From positions 126,294,556 to 126,358,555 of the forward strand of contig OZ038382.1 of the NCBI GenBank assembly GCA_964036045.1: 64,000 nucleotides of DNA, given 5' to 3'. The notes beneath the pieces were generated by a model. The model saw only the letters and a list, made by a program, of their open reading frames with translations. It was not told the DNA's origin and searched no databases. Source of the DNA: Eutreptiella sp. 'Long Island Sound 2002'. Taxonomy: Eukaryota > Euglenozoa > Euglenophyceae > Eutreptiales > Eutreptiaceae. The translations under genes were made by a program, and so were the position numbers. Shown in pieces: positions 41,870-53,900 of this stretch. Positions within the stretch are counted from its first letter, which is position 1; each line of letters starts with the position of its first letter.

Positions 41870-42245
41870 TGGTGGACCTGCTTCGAGCAGCTGTCAAGGA
41901 CGGTCTCACAATGTGAGTACCCGTGGTTGTGGAGGAAGAGATGTGTGACGCTGTTTTGGATACTGGTGCAACCGATTCCATTGTGGCTTGATTATTGGTG
42001 TCAGATCCCAATTGCAGGGGTTACTGTGCAGTCAAGATGGGAGATGGGCACTACACGTACAGTGAAGGAGAGAAATCCGTTGATGTGTGCATGGGGAGTT
42101 TTACTCTTCCTCATGTTTGTATCGTTATGGAGACGTCGGCCTTTCAGGTATGCCTAGGCATGAATTTCATCCGTGAAAACGCCAAGACGATTCTGGGTTT
42201 GATTTTTACTCAATCGAGACTCATTGTAAAAAAATCCAGAGACTG
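41870..42245 (+). pseudogene. Gypsy 3b protease
   Basis: One frame reads MCDAVLDTGATDSIVA with DTGA at 41959-41970, the retropepsin active site, and later CLGMNFIRENAKTIL, the second part of the fold. Two in-frame TGA codons (after LTM near 41911, and after SIVA near 41988) break it; both could come from CGA. The length fits a single retropepsin domain. Confidence 0.75.
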
Positions 42246-42256
42246 ATGAATTATCC

Positions 42257-42805
42257 TTGGTATCGCTATCTGAAAGGTCCTGTGAAAAGGAAGGAGGAGA
42301 CGGATCTCCACCTGCTCAAGCATCCTGGAGAATCTGTCGGACAGAAGCTTACATTTTGTTACCCTCACTGAGGGAGCAAGTCCTCCTCGACCTTGGCGAT
42401 TTGAGACCCACCGTGGACTTCTACGCCAACGCTGAAAATCATACCGAACCATTGTATTGCACCCCCCTCAATTCATGTTATGCCTACAACTGGCACGACG
42501 TTCAGTTATGCTGGGCTAACCCCCCGTGGTCACACCTCGAGAAGATGGTTACCAAAGCCGTGCTCGACCGAGCGAAGGTTGTCGTTATTTGTCCTGATTG
42601 GGGCCAAACCGGGGAAGCTGCTGCATGGCGACTGTTTTTGGACCGCAGGACTAAGGTTCATGTACCTATTCCAGATGTACCCCTCTATCTCCCAGATGGG
42701 GCCACAAACCCATTGCCCGCCCCTCGCTGGGGAAGCATTGCATCTCTGATCAATGGCAATGATTGTTATATTTCTTTTGATGAACTGAATCCCCAATTGG
42801 TCTAG
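42257..42805 (+). CDS. Gypsy 3b methyltransferase-like domain
   Basis: 182 codons without a break. The part from residue 43 on reads LLDLGDLRPTVDFYANAENH, WANPPWSHLEKMV (NPPW at 42518-42529) and AKVVVICPDWG. A D[AVF]FA-like start, an [ND]PP[YFW] motif and a following strand plus W are the layout of Dam-type N6-adenine methyltransferases such as those reported in DIRS elements. It lies between protease and RT, as in gypsy 1 and gypsy 2. The SAM-binding end is not clear, so activity is uncertain. The motif in this copy is the most canonical of the three. Confidence 0.6.
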   Translation: MVSLSERSCEKEGGDGSPPAQASWRICRTEAYILLPSLREQVLLDLGDLRPTVDFYANAENHTEPLYCTPLNSCYAYNWHDVQLCWANPPWSHLEKMVTKAVLDRAKVVVICPDWGQTGEAAAWRLFLDRRTKVHVPIPDVPLYLPDGATNPLPAPRWGSIASLINGNDCYISFDELNPQLV

Positions 42806-43436
42806 TTTCTCCATCGGGTGAACCGTGGTTTAACCCGGTCTGATCTACTAAAGCGATACGGGCACGATACACCTGCAAGAACACTGCAGGACGGGTCTGA
42901 ATTGCGAAAAATTCACCCTCCAAAGGATTCAGATGAGAAACAGGACGCTGGCGCTCGAGATGCTGAAGTTGATAAGGTCGACATTTAGTGGGAAGAGGTC
43001 AGTGAGGAACCTGCAGAAGTGCAATGGAATGAAGTCAGTGAAGACGGATGTCTGGCAGATCTCAATCTCGCTCAACCCCTAAATTACGGACCATTCCCAA
43101 GGATCCACGAAGATTATTCTGAGTAAAGTCGATCTCGAAGATTCAATCATGGGAGGGGTACAAAATTTTAACATGTCGTGTCTGGCCCTACATGCTATGC
43201 AACAGTATGGCGTGACCATGCAAGTCGAAGAGGACAAGGCAAGAATTGCCAACCCTCGTGGATGGCCGGTCTCAAAGCATGACTTACGCTCTTTGAAGGA
43301 GGACATTGAGCTCCGAATCTTCCAGATATCTGAGGAACAACAAGGGCTAGAGCGCAAGGACAGATGGAAAAGCCATTACAACGAGTTCACGAGCAGGAGC
43401 GTGGACGAAGACGAAAACGATTTGCTTTATCAAGTA
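42806..43436 (+). pseudogene. Gypsy 3b region before RT, cut by LINE C
   Basis: Broken frames, the longest at 43149-43445 (MGGVQNFNMSCLALHAMQQY), without RT catalytic motifs. It should be the linker leading into RT. It ends at the LINE C tail. Confidence 0.45.
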
Positions 43437-43450
43437 AGTAAGTAAGTAAG
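43433..43450 (-). repeat. (TTAC)n tail at the 3' end of LINE C
   Basis: Four to five TTAC units (AAGT on the plus strand) separate LINE C from gypsy 3b. Short tandem tails of this type replace poly(A) in several LINE groups. Confidence 0.7.
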
Positions 43451-46400
43451 GGCGGCCGCATCCGCAGCCTCATCTGACTCCTCCTTGTTTGTTTTACATG
43501 GTGGCCGCCTCTGGCGGGAAGGAGTGCTCTCCACCATCAGTTCCCCTGGCGACCCCTGTCTCACCTCACGGCCGAGTTCTTCAACCAGGTTCCCTTGGGG
43601 CATGACCAGTGGTAGGCTCCCTTCAGTCGCTGCCCTCACGGTTTCAGCTGCTTCCGGTCACGCTTTGAAGGATCCCCCGGCTTTCCCCCCCTAGCACAGC
43701 CTATTGGGCGCCTGCAGGCGGGTTTCCTGTGGATAGCCCTCGCCAACAGCGGAGCATTTCTCTCTGTCAACCACATTCCACCTCTCCCCATCCGTCACAG
43801 GCTGGAGTACCCACTCGGCTCCCGGATGCACTTGGTTGTCGTCCATCCACGGCTGGAGGCCAGGGGGCGACCCTTTCCACGTTCCCCCTGGTCCCGCTCA
43901 CGCGTGAACCTACGTGTACTCAGGCCATTGACCCGGGATTGTCAAGGTCAACCCTCACCCCTGCGGACACCTCACGGCCGTCCCGGAGTTCCGGGCTTTT
44001 TCCCGACTTCCTGTGGCCAGGTTCCCCATGGTTGGCCCATGGTTCACCATTCCATGGCGACTGGTTTCCCAATCCCACGGGGCTGTTGCTTGGCGCTTTC
44101 GGCCTCCCTGCCCTTCCCATGTCCCTTTCCTCTTTGCCTCATCCCGGCACCGGCCCGTTCCCAGCGTCCCATGGACTCCCTACCCCTTCGGGCCATTGTG
44201 CAGCCCTAGCCACACGCCCTTCACCGCTCCGTCCCCTTGTCCCTGCATCCCGTGTTTATACCCCACCGGGTCGCCTGCTACCCTGTGGCGCTGGCCCACT
44301 GGGGCCTCTTCCATCCAGGGACTGTTTCGTGCGCCTAGCACGGGTCGCTCCCTTCCCGCCCCCGTCCCTTTCCCCTCTGCCGCGGCCCTGGCCTAATCCC
44401 CCGGGCTGTCTTGCGGCCCCATCCCATCCCTCATCCCGTGTTTATACCCCACCGGGCCGCCAGCAACCCCGTGGCGCGGGCCCACTGGATCCTCATCCAT
44501 CCGGGGACCGTTTCGTGCGCCTAGCACGGGTCGCTCCCTTCCCGCCCCCTTCCCCCGTGCCGCGGCCGCGGCCTAATCCCCTGGGTTGTCGTGCGGCCCC
44601 ATCCCATCCCTCTTCCCATGTTTACACCCCACCAGGCCGCCAGCAACCCTGTGGCGCGGGCCCATTGGATCCTCATCCATCCGGGGACCGTGCTGTGCGC
44701 CTAGCACGGGTCGCTCCCCTCCCTACCCTGCCCCTCTCTCCTGTGCCGTCTCCGTAGCTGTCCTAGTCACCTGGGGCCGTCGCGTGGCCCTAGCCACTCG
44801 TCCTTTTCTGTCCCGCCTCCTTGTGGTGCTGCGGGGTGTTGGCCGCGTTTGTTTCCTTTTTGTTTTTCGTTCTTTTTTCTGCTTAGTTCCCTCCTCCCTG
44901 CATGCACGCACAACAACACTGCTACGCCAACTGTCTCGGTTCTGTTCGGTGCTCACGTCCAGTCCCTCCGCCATCCTGTGGCGTTGCCCTTGGCGGTCCC
45001 CGGCCATGCCGGGCGACCCAGCCATTTAGCCCGCGTTGCTGTACATGTATCCGCTCTCTCTCCTCTCTACCCTTCCCTCCCCTCTGTCTCCTGCCCGCCC
45101 TCTTAGTGTTGTTCTCCTGCTCCGTGTGCTCGCCGCTGGTCGTCTCCGCGCCATGGTTGTATCTCGCGCGCCCTCACGTGCCTCAGGGCTTCCGCCCTGT
45201 CTTCCGACCTGTAGGCCGACCTGGGCGGCCTCCCCAGACACCCATTCGGGGGGACTCCCCCGTCGTCCACTCCCGCCGGCCGCCCCTCCATCAGTTCCCT
45301 GATGGTCGGGTGGGGCGGCCGGTAGGGCTCTATGCCGGTCCTCGGCATGGTGCTTCTCTGTGAGACAATGTGTTCCTTTGCACCCTCGCTGGCCCCCTGT
45401 TCCCCCCACCTCCCGCGCCCTGCCTCCTCTATGTGCCCTTGCTGTGTGTCCGCCTGTCCTGCCGTTGTTTTGTTTTTTTTTTGGTTCTGTGCTCGCGCTC
45501 CTCGCTGCTCCCGCGCGCCCTGCGTGTGCCCTCTGCTCTTCTTCGTGTTACCCTGGTCCCGCTGCGCTGCGCCCCCTCTCTCGCCTGTCTCCCCTCCCAT
45601 TCTCCTTCTCGCTGTCGACCCTGCCTGCACTTCTGCCCTCCCTGTCCGTGCAGGGCTGTCACTCGTGTGTGCCACCCGCGTGCCCTACCCCTGCCCCTCC
45701 CCCTTGCCCATATCCTTTCCCCTGGGTGCTCCCTCGGTCCCCGCCCCTCACCCCATCCTGCCTGCCTGGCGCCCTGTGTGGAGGGGGGGGGGGGGTGCGT
45801 GTATCTGTGGTCTGGACTGTCGCCCTGTACCCCCCATGCGCCGGAGACGCTTGCCGAATTCCCGCCGCTGCATTTGCATTGTGGAGCCCGGCCACCAAGG
45901 CCTGGCGTGGTCAACCCCCCTGAGCATGGCGCACGTAAGCTCAATGTTTTCAAGGCAGCACCTTCCTGCCACGCAGAGAGCTGCAAGTCAGAGCCCTGGC
46001 GCCGTGCTGCACCCGAAAGGCACAGCGCTGCTCCACGCCTTCGCCGGCCGTTCTCGCCAGTCACGACCCCGCGCTCTGCTCCGTCACTGTACCACATTCC
46101 GATACTGCTTCCCGTCTGCTGCCCGTTCTGCCCCACACTGCTCGCCGTACCCTCGATACGTCTTGCGTCCCACTGCCCGGTTGCTTCCTCCGCACTCGCC
46201 TGCGCACCCGTAGTCCGCCGCCCCATGTCCCCTCTCCCCCGCTGCTGGTCCTGTGCTCTCCGCGTGGGGCTCTCGTCCGCGTCCTCCATCACCACATCCC
46301 CCTCCTCTTTCAGCCATGTCCCTGTCCTCCTCTGCGCACCCGCACCTCTCTGCTCCCCTCCTCCTCTCCTCTGTCCGTCACATCCCCTCCTCACGCTCCT

Positions 46401-46510
46401 CCACCTCCGCCGACCCCCTGCGTCCGCCTCCCCGCATCCCATCTGCCAGTCCCTCCACACGCCCCTGGCCCCCTGCCCCTAGCGCTCCCCGTTCCTGCTC
46501 CTGCCCGGCC
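43451..46510 (-). other. GC-rich 3' region of LINE C
   Basis: 3 kb with frames open only because stops are rare; none has a recognised motif. A run of 14 G lies near 45782-45795. The 180-bp tandem repeat at 44250-44770 is inside. Confidence 0.5.
44250..44770. repeat. 180/186-bp tandem repeat in the LINE C 3' region
   Basis: GTTTATACCCCACCGGG-type marks at 44254, 44440 and 44620 show spacing of 186 and 180 bp; about 2.8 copies. Each unit also holds GCGCCTAGCACGGGTCGCTC. Confidence 0.9.
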
Positions 46511-48037
46511 CTACGCGTCGCCTCCGTACCGCCCCTCCCGCTGCAACAGCTCTCGCAGCATCTGAACCCTGGGCTTCTTCCCCCTCTCCTGGGGACAGTC
46601 CAGGCGCACCCCCGGGAGCGCCGCCCCCAGCATCCTCCTCCACCGCCACTCTTCCATCTCCGGCCCCCTTCCCCTGGGCCTCCCCGCCCTGCCGACCAGG
46701 TCACTGAAGGGGCGGGGCCCCCTCTTCTCCCTTCTTCCCCTCGTCTTCCCCGCCCACTTCACGTAGCGGGCCAGCTCCGCCACTTCCCCCTCCGTCCACC
46801 CCGCGACCGTCCCGGGTCTCCTCCGCACCGGCTGCGGCGCATACTGCCGCGGCGGCGGGGACTCCGAGTCCCAGTCCGTCGGCGTCGGCTCCGGACTGGG
46901 GCTGGCCGGCCGCGGTGCCCCCTCCGCCTCCCCTGCCCCTCGCTCCTCCCCCCTGCGCCGCTTCCCCCTTTCCTGCCCTGCCTCCTCGTCCTCCTCCCTG
47001 GCCCTTTTCCCCGACGGCGACCGCCCCTCCACATCCGTGGAGGGGGTGTCCCCTTCCGGATCGGGGAGGACCCAGTGGGCCCCCCGGGCCACCGCGTCCT
47101 CCTCCTTCCGCACCCTGCGCTCCCGCACTGTCACGGCCCTGTCCTTGTCCGCCAGCCTCGCCGCCTCCCCCCTGATCCGCCTCCATGCCCTCTCCTGCAT
47201 CCCTCCCTCTTGCTCCGGTGGGATAGCCGGCCCTCGGAACGGCACCAGCGGGGTATCCTCCCGCCCCCTACCCTCCTCTTGTCGTCCTCCCTCCCGTTCC
47301 GCCCTCTCATCCCCCTCCTGCCTCCTTCGAAGGTCCGCCCACGCCCTCTGCAGCTCCTCCACTGCCTGTGCTTCCCCTCCCTGCGGCCTGTCGGTCCCCT
47401 CCGTCCTCCCCTCCTCCGTTCCGCCCACCCCACCCTTGACTCCGTCCTCCCTTTCCAGCAGGCTCCTCTCCGCCTCCCCGAGCCTCTCCCACGCCCTCCT
47501 GTGCTCCTCTCCCTTCCCTTCCTGCGCTCCCCACGCTGTCCCACCGGCCTGCTGGTGCTGCTGCATGTGCGCCTGTGGCTGCATGCCCGGGTACTCCGGC
47601 AGGGGCGGGTACATCATCCCCATCGCCGGGTATGGCGGCGGCGGGAATGGTGGGATGATTGGTGGGACGGCTGGCGGGACTACACCTCCCCACCATCCCA
47701 ATCCCGTCCCTGGGAACACCGGCGAGCCCTTGTACCCAAGGCCACCCCCCTTCCCCTGCCCCTTGCCTTGTCGTCCCATCGCCCCGCGTCCCTTGCCGCC
47801 TACTCCGTGGAGTCCCGCCCTCCCCTGTCCCTTCCCCTGTAGCCCTTGTTGCCCCGCCCCTTTCCCCTGCTTGCCCCTGCCGGCCTCTACCTGTTCCGCA
47901 CTACTGCCCTGCACCGCTGCGCTGCTCTGCTCCGCCTGCCCCCCCCTCATCCACGTCCTCCCCGGCTCCATCTCCAACTGGTAGATGGTGTCCGGTTCTT
48001 GCTCTGGGGGCTGGCGGCAACGGCGCTGGTGCTCCAC
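46511..48037 (-). pseudogene. LINE C downstream ORF, Gly/Pro/Glu-rich with conserved C-terminal domain
   Basis: A 508-codon frame: a Gln/Gly-rich start, a Pro-rich part (PPAVPPIIPPFPPPPYP), a long Glu/Arg helical segment with coiled-coil character (VEELQRAWADLRRRQEGDER), an acidic/basic linker with possible nuclear signal (GKRAREED, RGKRRRGEE), and a C-terminal domain at residues 415-505: WTEGEVAELARYVKW, RPFSDLVGRAG, WRRMLGAALPGV and VQMLRELLQRE. This last part resembles the end of the LINE A fifth ORF. Nucleic-acid binding as a gag-like protein is plausible but unproven. It ends at TGA 46511. Confidence 0.5.
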
Positions 48038-48337
48038 GTGCGCCAGCGCCTCGTACCGCGCCGCCTGCTGGCGGCGCGCCTCCCTCTCTTCCTCCGCCCT
48101 TACCGCCGCACTGACCCCTGGGGGCGACCTCGGCGGCGGCTGCCTGAACGAGCGTTGGGGCTGCGGCCACTGTCGCCCCTGTCCACTCCCTTTTCCCCCC
48201 TTTCCTGCCAGGAGTTCCTTCGCGTGTACAGCCCCCGACGTCCCTGCCTGCCCTTTCCCTCCCTTGCCCGTCCGCCCTCTCCCTCAGGTGCTCACGCTGC
48301 TGTCTCCGCTCCCTGCCGCTCCCGCCTCTGGCTGCCC

Positions 48338-48979
48338 TCATGCGCCCTTGCCTTCCTCCTGCCTCCGCACCTCCGGGAGGATGGACTTCATGGCAGCCGC
48401 CGGCACATTGGGCGCCGACAGCTGTCCTGGGCCTCCCTCCACCGCCATCCACCCCGCCCCCTCCCCCTCATCCTCCGACACCTCGAGGATGTCGGCGATT
48501 ACCGACTCCCTCTGACTCCTCCGCTCCCTCCTCCTCACATCCATGCCCGCCCTCACATCCACGATACTGAACGGGTCCGCCCCTGGCCCTCTCCGCTGCC
48601 CTTTGCCCCTGCCCCTCCCCTTGCCCTTTTGCCCCTGCCGCCACCCCCTCTGCCCCGCCCTTCCCCGCCTCCGCCTGTCCTCCCTTTTCCTTCCCCTCTC
48701 CCTTCCCCACCACGGCTCCTTCCCCCCTCTGTCGCCCTGTAGCCCCTGGCCCTTCCTCCCTGACCGTCTCCAGGCTCTCCGGAGACGAGGGCGACGACAG
48801 GCCCGCAGACGTCGCCGAGGACGCCGGCAAGGGGGGCCGCAGGGCTGCGCCCGCCTGCATGCGGGCCACTTCTGCCCGCACTGTCGGTGGCTGGCTGGGC
48901 TGTGGGTCAGGCATGTGTGACATTGCGCTGCACATGGGATCACGCTTGAGCCCTGCGCCCTGTCGCCGTTTTCCCCCAC
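48338..48979 (-). pseudogene. LINE C downstream ORF, N-terminal part
   Basis: The best coding is at 48590-48338, in the same frame as the 48037 ORF: DPFSIVDVRAGMDV, RESVIADILEVSEDE and AAAMKSILPEVRRQEE. The start is uncertain; a frame from 48935 (MCSAMSHMPDPQPS) may be the true beginning, with an indel between. It probably joins the 48037-46511 ORF. Confidence 0.4.
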
Positions 48980-49048
48980 CTCCCCCGCTCTTTACCCCCG
49001 CTGTTCGCCCGCCCTACGTGTGGGGTGCTCTGTCATATTCTCCCTGCT

Positions 49049-49306
49049 GCCTCGGACGCTCCAGTCCGTGGCAGCGGGTTCACCCCCGGACGTTCCAGTC
49101 CTGGGGCTAGTGCCGTGCTTCTTTCCGCCCCGGATGCTCCAACCCGGGGCGCCTTTTTTTTTCGTATTCTCTCAGTTGCCTCGGACGCTCCAGTCCGTGG
49201 CACCGGGTTCACCCCCGGACGATCCAGTCCGGGGGCTAGCGCCGTGCTTCATTCCTTCCCGGATGCTCCAATCCGGGGCGTCTTTTTGTCGTACTCTCTC
49301 TGCCGC
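49049..49306. repeat. 129-bp tandem repeat, two copies
   Basis: GCCTCGGACGCTCCAGTCCG starts at 49049 and 49178. The unit contains several short inverted GGACG/CGTCC-like pieces. It lies between ORF2 and the downstream ORF of LINE C, in about 500 bases with no gene. Confidence 0.9.
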
Positions 49307-49488
49307 AGTCTGCACTGTCGCCGTCCTCGTCCCCGCTTCGCTTTCCCCGCTTCTCGCTCCGCCCTACGACTCTGCGTGCCCAGTCCCGGACGCTCCAGTC
49401 CATGCGACGGGCGCTTCCACTGTCCCTTTCCCTCTGGTCCCCCTCCTGACGTTCCCCTGCGCGGTGAAACCGTACACCCGTCCTGCCC

Positions 49489-50031
49489 TCATATCTGCCG
49501 GATTCTCTTTCGTCTGCGTGCCATCAGGCGCCCCCTCTGCTCATCTCCCTCTCTGTCCTCCATTCCCGTCTCTCCCCCTGACCGCCTTGGCCGCCAATCT
49601 GGCCGCCTCCGTACTTCCATCTCTGTGATTTTTGGGTTGTACCTGATCAACGCCATCTCCACCCCCTTGGTGACTGGATCACGCATGTCGTGCGCCCGCG
49701 CCTCCAACTGCGTCTCTCTGCACGCCATGCGTTCCTGGAGATGTTCCACCATACGCCGCAACAGCCTGTGCGCCATGGCCTCCGGTGCCACTGTATGCTC
49801 CTGGAGTGCCCGCCACAGCGGTCTCACTATCACCATGTGCCATAGTCCCTTGCAGGGCCCTTCTTTCCCCAGCTCTCTCTCCACCGCGCTTCTGCCTCTT
49901 GCACCCTTCTTGAGTAACGGGACGTCCTGATCCCGAACCAGTGGTTCCTCGATCCCCTTATACTGTGCACACCGCATGAAGTGCTCGTATGTTTCTTGCC
50001 CTTGGCCACAGTGGCATCTCATGTACTCCTC
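49489..50031 (-). pseudogene. LINE C ORF2 C-terminus with CCHC finger
   Basis: In frame with RNase H but after a TGA at 50032-50034, where LINE A has sense codons. The knuckle CHCGQGQETYEHFMRC lies just after it, as in LINE A. The rest is helical and basic, ending RRRKRIRQI before TGA at 49489. The stop inside the aligned region suggests a CGA to TGA change. Confidence 0.7.
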
Positions 50032-50937
50032 TCAGAGGTACATACCCTTATGTCTGTACCACCTCATGATCGTTTCGCGCACCGGCACCTGCCCCGTGAT
50101 CGCCTGCAGCCTTCTGGTTTGCAGCCTTTTGGGCCGCGATTCCGGCCTCAGCACATTGGGGTAGTGGACCCGCTGTCCCACCTTGCCCTCCAAGTACTCG
50201 TTCAGCTTTACCACCTCCGGCCCCCCTGGTACTTGGGCTAGCATGTGCACTGGCTGTGGATACACCCTTAGTTCCTGCTTGCCTCTGTCCTCCTCCACCA
50301 CCCACCTGGCCTTCTCCTCTTCCCCGACCCTTGGAGGTATATGCACCAAGTGGACGTGTTCCTTGCTCTCTGGCACCCTCCACTCTGGTTCCTGCTCCTT
50401 ATCTACTGCTTGCGCCGCACCATCCGCCTCATGATTCCCCACTCCCGCCCTGTGTGACTCCTGTTTCACCAGGTATATGACCAGGGGCACTTTCTTCATC
50501 TCCAGCCCGTGCCATATCGCGTACACCTGTGACGACAGTCCCGTGCCCAGGGCCTCATGCAGTGGCCTGCTGGCCAGTCTCTCGAGGGACGCCATGTCCG
50601 CCTCCGCGTCCGCCACCATCCACACTTCCCGTACGTCCTCCCCTATCTCCCCAACCACGTCCGCCACCGCCTGCACCTCTCCATGGGACGCTGCTCTGTA
50701 CACCATCTTTTCCACCACACTCTCCGTCACCTGTCCAACCCCCTTGACCCTTACGGCCGCTGCCCCCGCCATGGGCGGCTGTGCTTCCAGCCCGGACCCG
50801 TCCAGAAATAGCACAACCCTCTCCTTGGTGGGCTCCGGTATGCGCACCACCTCCCTCGGGTAGTGGCAGTACACTTTGTGCTTCCCAATGCCATACTCTC
50901 GTACCCCATCCCCGATGCTTAGCTCTCTTACCCCTCT
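50032..50937 (-). pseudogene. LINE C ORF2 RNase H domain
   Basis: Continues the RT frame after TAG at 50938-50940. Counting from 50874: Asp25 (LFLDGSG), Glu66 (SHGEVQAV), Asp89 (MVADAEAD) and the QESHRAGVGNHEAD end with His141, Asn147 and Asp151. All catalytic residues are kept, better than in LINE A. The stop upstream would separate it from RT unless read through. Confidence 0.8.
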
Positions 50938-53900
50938 CTACACCGCCCACTTATTGTCCGTCCTGGCCTTCCATCCCTTCGTCACCACCACTCCGTGGCA
51001 CCATGCCCTGTCCCCTTTCGCCCTGCCCTGCTCTAGGTATGCCTGTACCAGAACCAGGTACCATACCCTGTCTGCTGGCAACCCGTGGACCGTCAGCCTG
51101 ATCCTCCTCGCACTCTCTCCACACATGTGGCCCACGGGCACTATGGGCGCCTCTTCGTCGGGCCTCCCCGTGTCGATCATCCGGAAACTCACCGCCACCC
51201 CATCATCCTCTTCTTGTAGTCCCCGCACTGTGTCCCATCCAAACTGGACCCCTGTTCTTTTCCCCTCCTTTTCCTCTCCCCACCAGACCTCCACGTCCCC
51301 TTGGGCCTCCTCATCCTCCCGCACCTCCTTGGGCAGCCGCAGCACCGGCCCCCACCACTGCCCCCTGGCGTCCGTAGTGCGCATGGTCGCGCTCGGGAAC
51401 GCCCACGCCGTCATTCGTAGGACTGGCCACGGGATTTGCCCCGCCTCCTTGGTGCACCTCCAGCACTGGTCCCCCTGTCCTGCCCCTTCCGGGATGTTGT
51501 TTTTCCGGAACATATCTGCATGGACATCATACCACTGCCCGGCCGCACTCTGTACCTTCCCCCTCGGTCCTTTGAGTCCCAGCGGCGCACACAGCAGGAT
51601 GCCCGGTATGGCCTTGTCCCTCTCCCCCCTGTCCAGCACCATTCTCTCTTGCTGCGCCCCCTCTCCTCTCCCGCCTCTTGGCTTCCTCTGGTGGATCCCC
51701 CACAGCGCTACCCACTCGTTCCACATCGCGCGCATCCTCCTGCTCCACCTTGCGCGGTCCTCTTGTCCTCTTGCTCTCCTCATCATCCACCTGTATACAC
51801 CCCATTCCACCACCCTGGTGTCCCGATAGAACTCCGCATGGTGCAGCCCCGCCTTCTTGTATTCCTTCATATCCTTCCTGCGCACGGGCAGCACCTCCAT
51901 GTTCACTCCTTCCTTCCTGATCCACCGTACCGTCCCATGTGCCACCCCCCCGAAGTCCGTGTCCAGGACTAGGATTGGTCCCCGCCTACCGCACGTCCTG
52001 TTGGTTGCCAGCATGTGTTCTTCCCCCGGCAACACTGCCTGTAGGGCGCGCCACATGCGCTCCTTCTTCCCCGCCGCCAACCGTCTGCGCCGGTGCCACA
52101 CATAGGGCGGGCACATGTTCTCCTCCTTCTGAACCTCTGGGACCGCGTGATAGCACACCCGTCTCACCACCTCTTCCTGATTGTGGCACATCCTGCTCAG
52201 CGTCCTCGCCGTGTGTGCCCTGTACGCCTCCCCCGCCGTGGGCATCCCTTCTCCATAGTAGGCCGTCGGCGACCGCAACACGCACCACGGCACCTCTGTG
52301 GGTATCCCCTCATACCCTCTGATGAGCCTCCGCACTTCTCTCTCCACCTCCTCCAGCTGCTCCCTCCAGTACGGGAGGTGCATCCCCTGGTACCCTACCG
52401 CCGCATTGAGCACCGCCCGCAGGTAGTACAGGGTCGTCTGCACTGACGGTGGGTGATGCCGCAGGACCACCAGCATCGCCCTGAACCCCCGGACTAATTT
52501 GTCAGGTAGCCTGAACCCCCTCGCCTCCATGGCCTGCACATGTCCCAGCACCACCGCTTCCTCTGCCCTCTCCAGCCATGCCACTCCGTCTCCTACATCC
52601 AGCGCCATGCCTTCCTCTCCAGCCCTCCTCAGAACCGCCAACTTCTCCGCGCTCCAGACAAGGTGGTTATCCCTCCCGTACCTCTGCATCAGGTCCTGTA
52701 CCACCTGTTGGGCCTTTTCATCCCGCGCCATGGGTACCGCATCATCCACATACGCCTGCGCCGGCGACGTGTGTGGCGCCCGCGCCAGTTGTGGATATTC
52801 CCGCGCTATCCAACTCATCAGGGGGAGCATGGCCTGCAAGTACAGGAACGGGCCCTCCACTCCGCCTTGTGGCACCCCGCTGCCTGGGGTTACCCACTCG
52901 GTACACCCCTTCCCCGTGGCGACCGTGTACCTCCTGGAGCGCAGGTACTTTTCGACGAAGTCACCATATGGGAGTCCTAGCTGTTGCCACACCTCCTCTT
53001 TGAGCCTATGCGGCGTGTTGGGGAACGCCCCCTTCACGTCCAGGGACGCCATGAACGCCTCTAGGTCCTCATCATCGAGGTACATATCGTACAGGAAGCT
53101 TGCTTCCTGTGTGGACCTACCCGGCACTGACCCCCACATATTGTCCGGTATGACCCCCGCTGCATACAGCCACCGCTGTATCCTCCCGAAGATCACCATC
53201 CAGACCAGCTTGGCCTCTGTGACGGCACAGCATATTGGTCTCCAGTTCCCCGGCCTGAGGTGATCCCCCTTCTTGTACAGGGGCCGCACCTTGCCCCCCC
53301 CCTCCTTTGGGGGCTCACCTGTGCGCAACACCCCCGTGACCCTCCCCGCTAGACCATCCAGCTCCAGCGCCTCCAGGTGCTGGTACGCCTCCGCCACCAG
53401 CTGGTCCACTCCCGGGCTCTTTTTCCCCTTGAGAGCCTTCACTGCCTCTTTAATTTTCCCTAGCGTCACCCTGCTGCGGTGTATGTCCTCGCTCTGCTCC
53501 GCTGTGAACACCCGCGGTAACGCCCTTACCATTCTCCTTGTGATCCCGCTTAGCTCCTGCTGCCCCTGGTTGTGCTGCCTCCTGAAACTCTGCGCCACCT
53601 CCTCCAGCACTTCCTTTTTGTTGCCCGTGACCCTGCCACACTGCAGCCTCACCGCCCTGATTTCCTTTGGTTTTCCAGCCTCAGCGAGCTCTCTGATGCA
53701 CCGTAGCGACTTGTACGGCACCGCCCTTTCCATGTATCTCTCATGCTCCGCCACCACGTTCTGGTATAGCCTCTCGTGTTCCTCCTCGACAGCCCTCCTC
53801 GCTGTTCGCACCCTCTTCTTCGCCTGTGTCACCTCTGTTTGCCACTCCGTCCCCTCTTCCCGCGCCCGTGCCTCGACCTCCTCTTGCTGCCGTTTCCTCA

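Noticed and set aside
45782-45795. G-run as a functional G-quadruplex
   Set aside because: A single homopolymer run in GC-rich decaying LINE DNA; no further evidence.
45429-46460. 343-codon minus-strand frame in the LINE C 3' region
   Set aside because: Composition follows the GC-rich DNA, other frames are equally open, and there is no motif or related copy.
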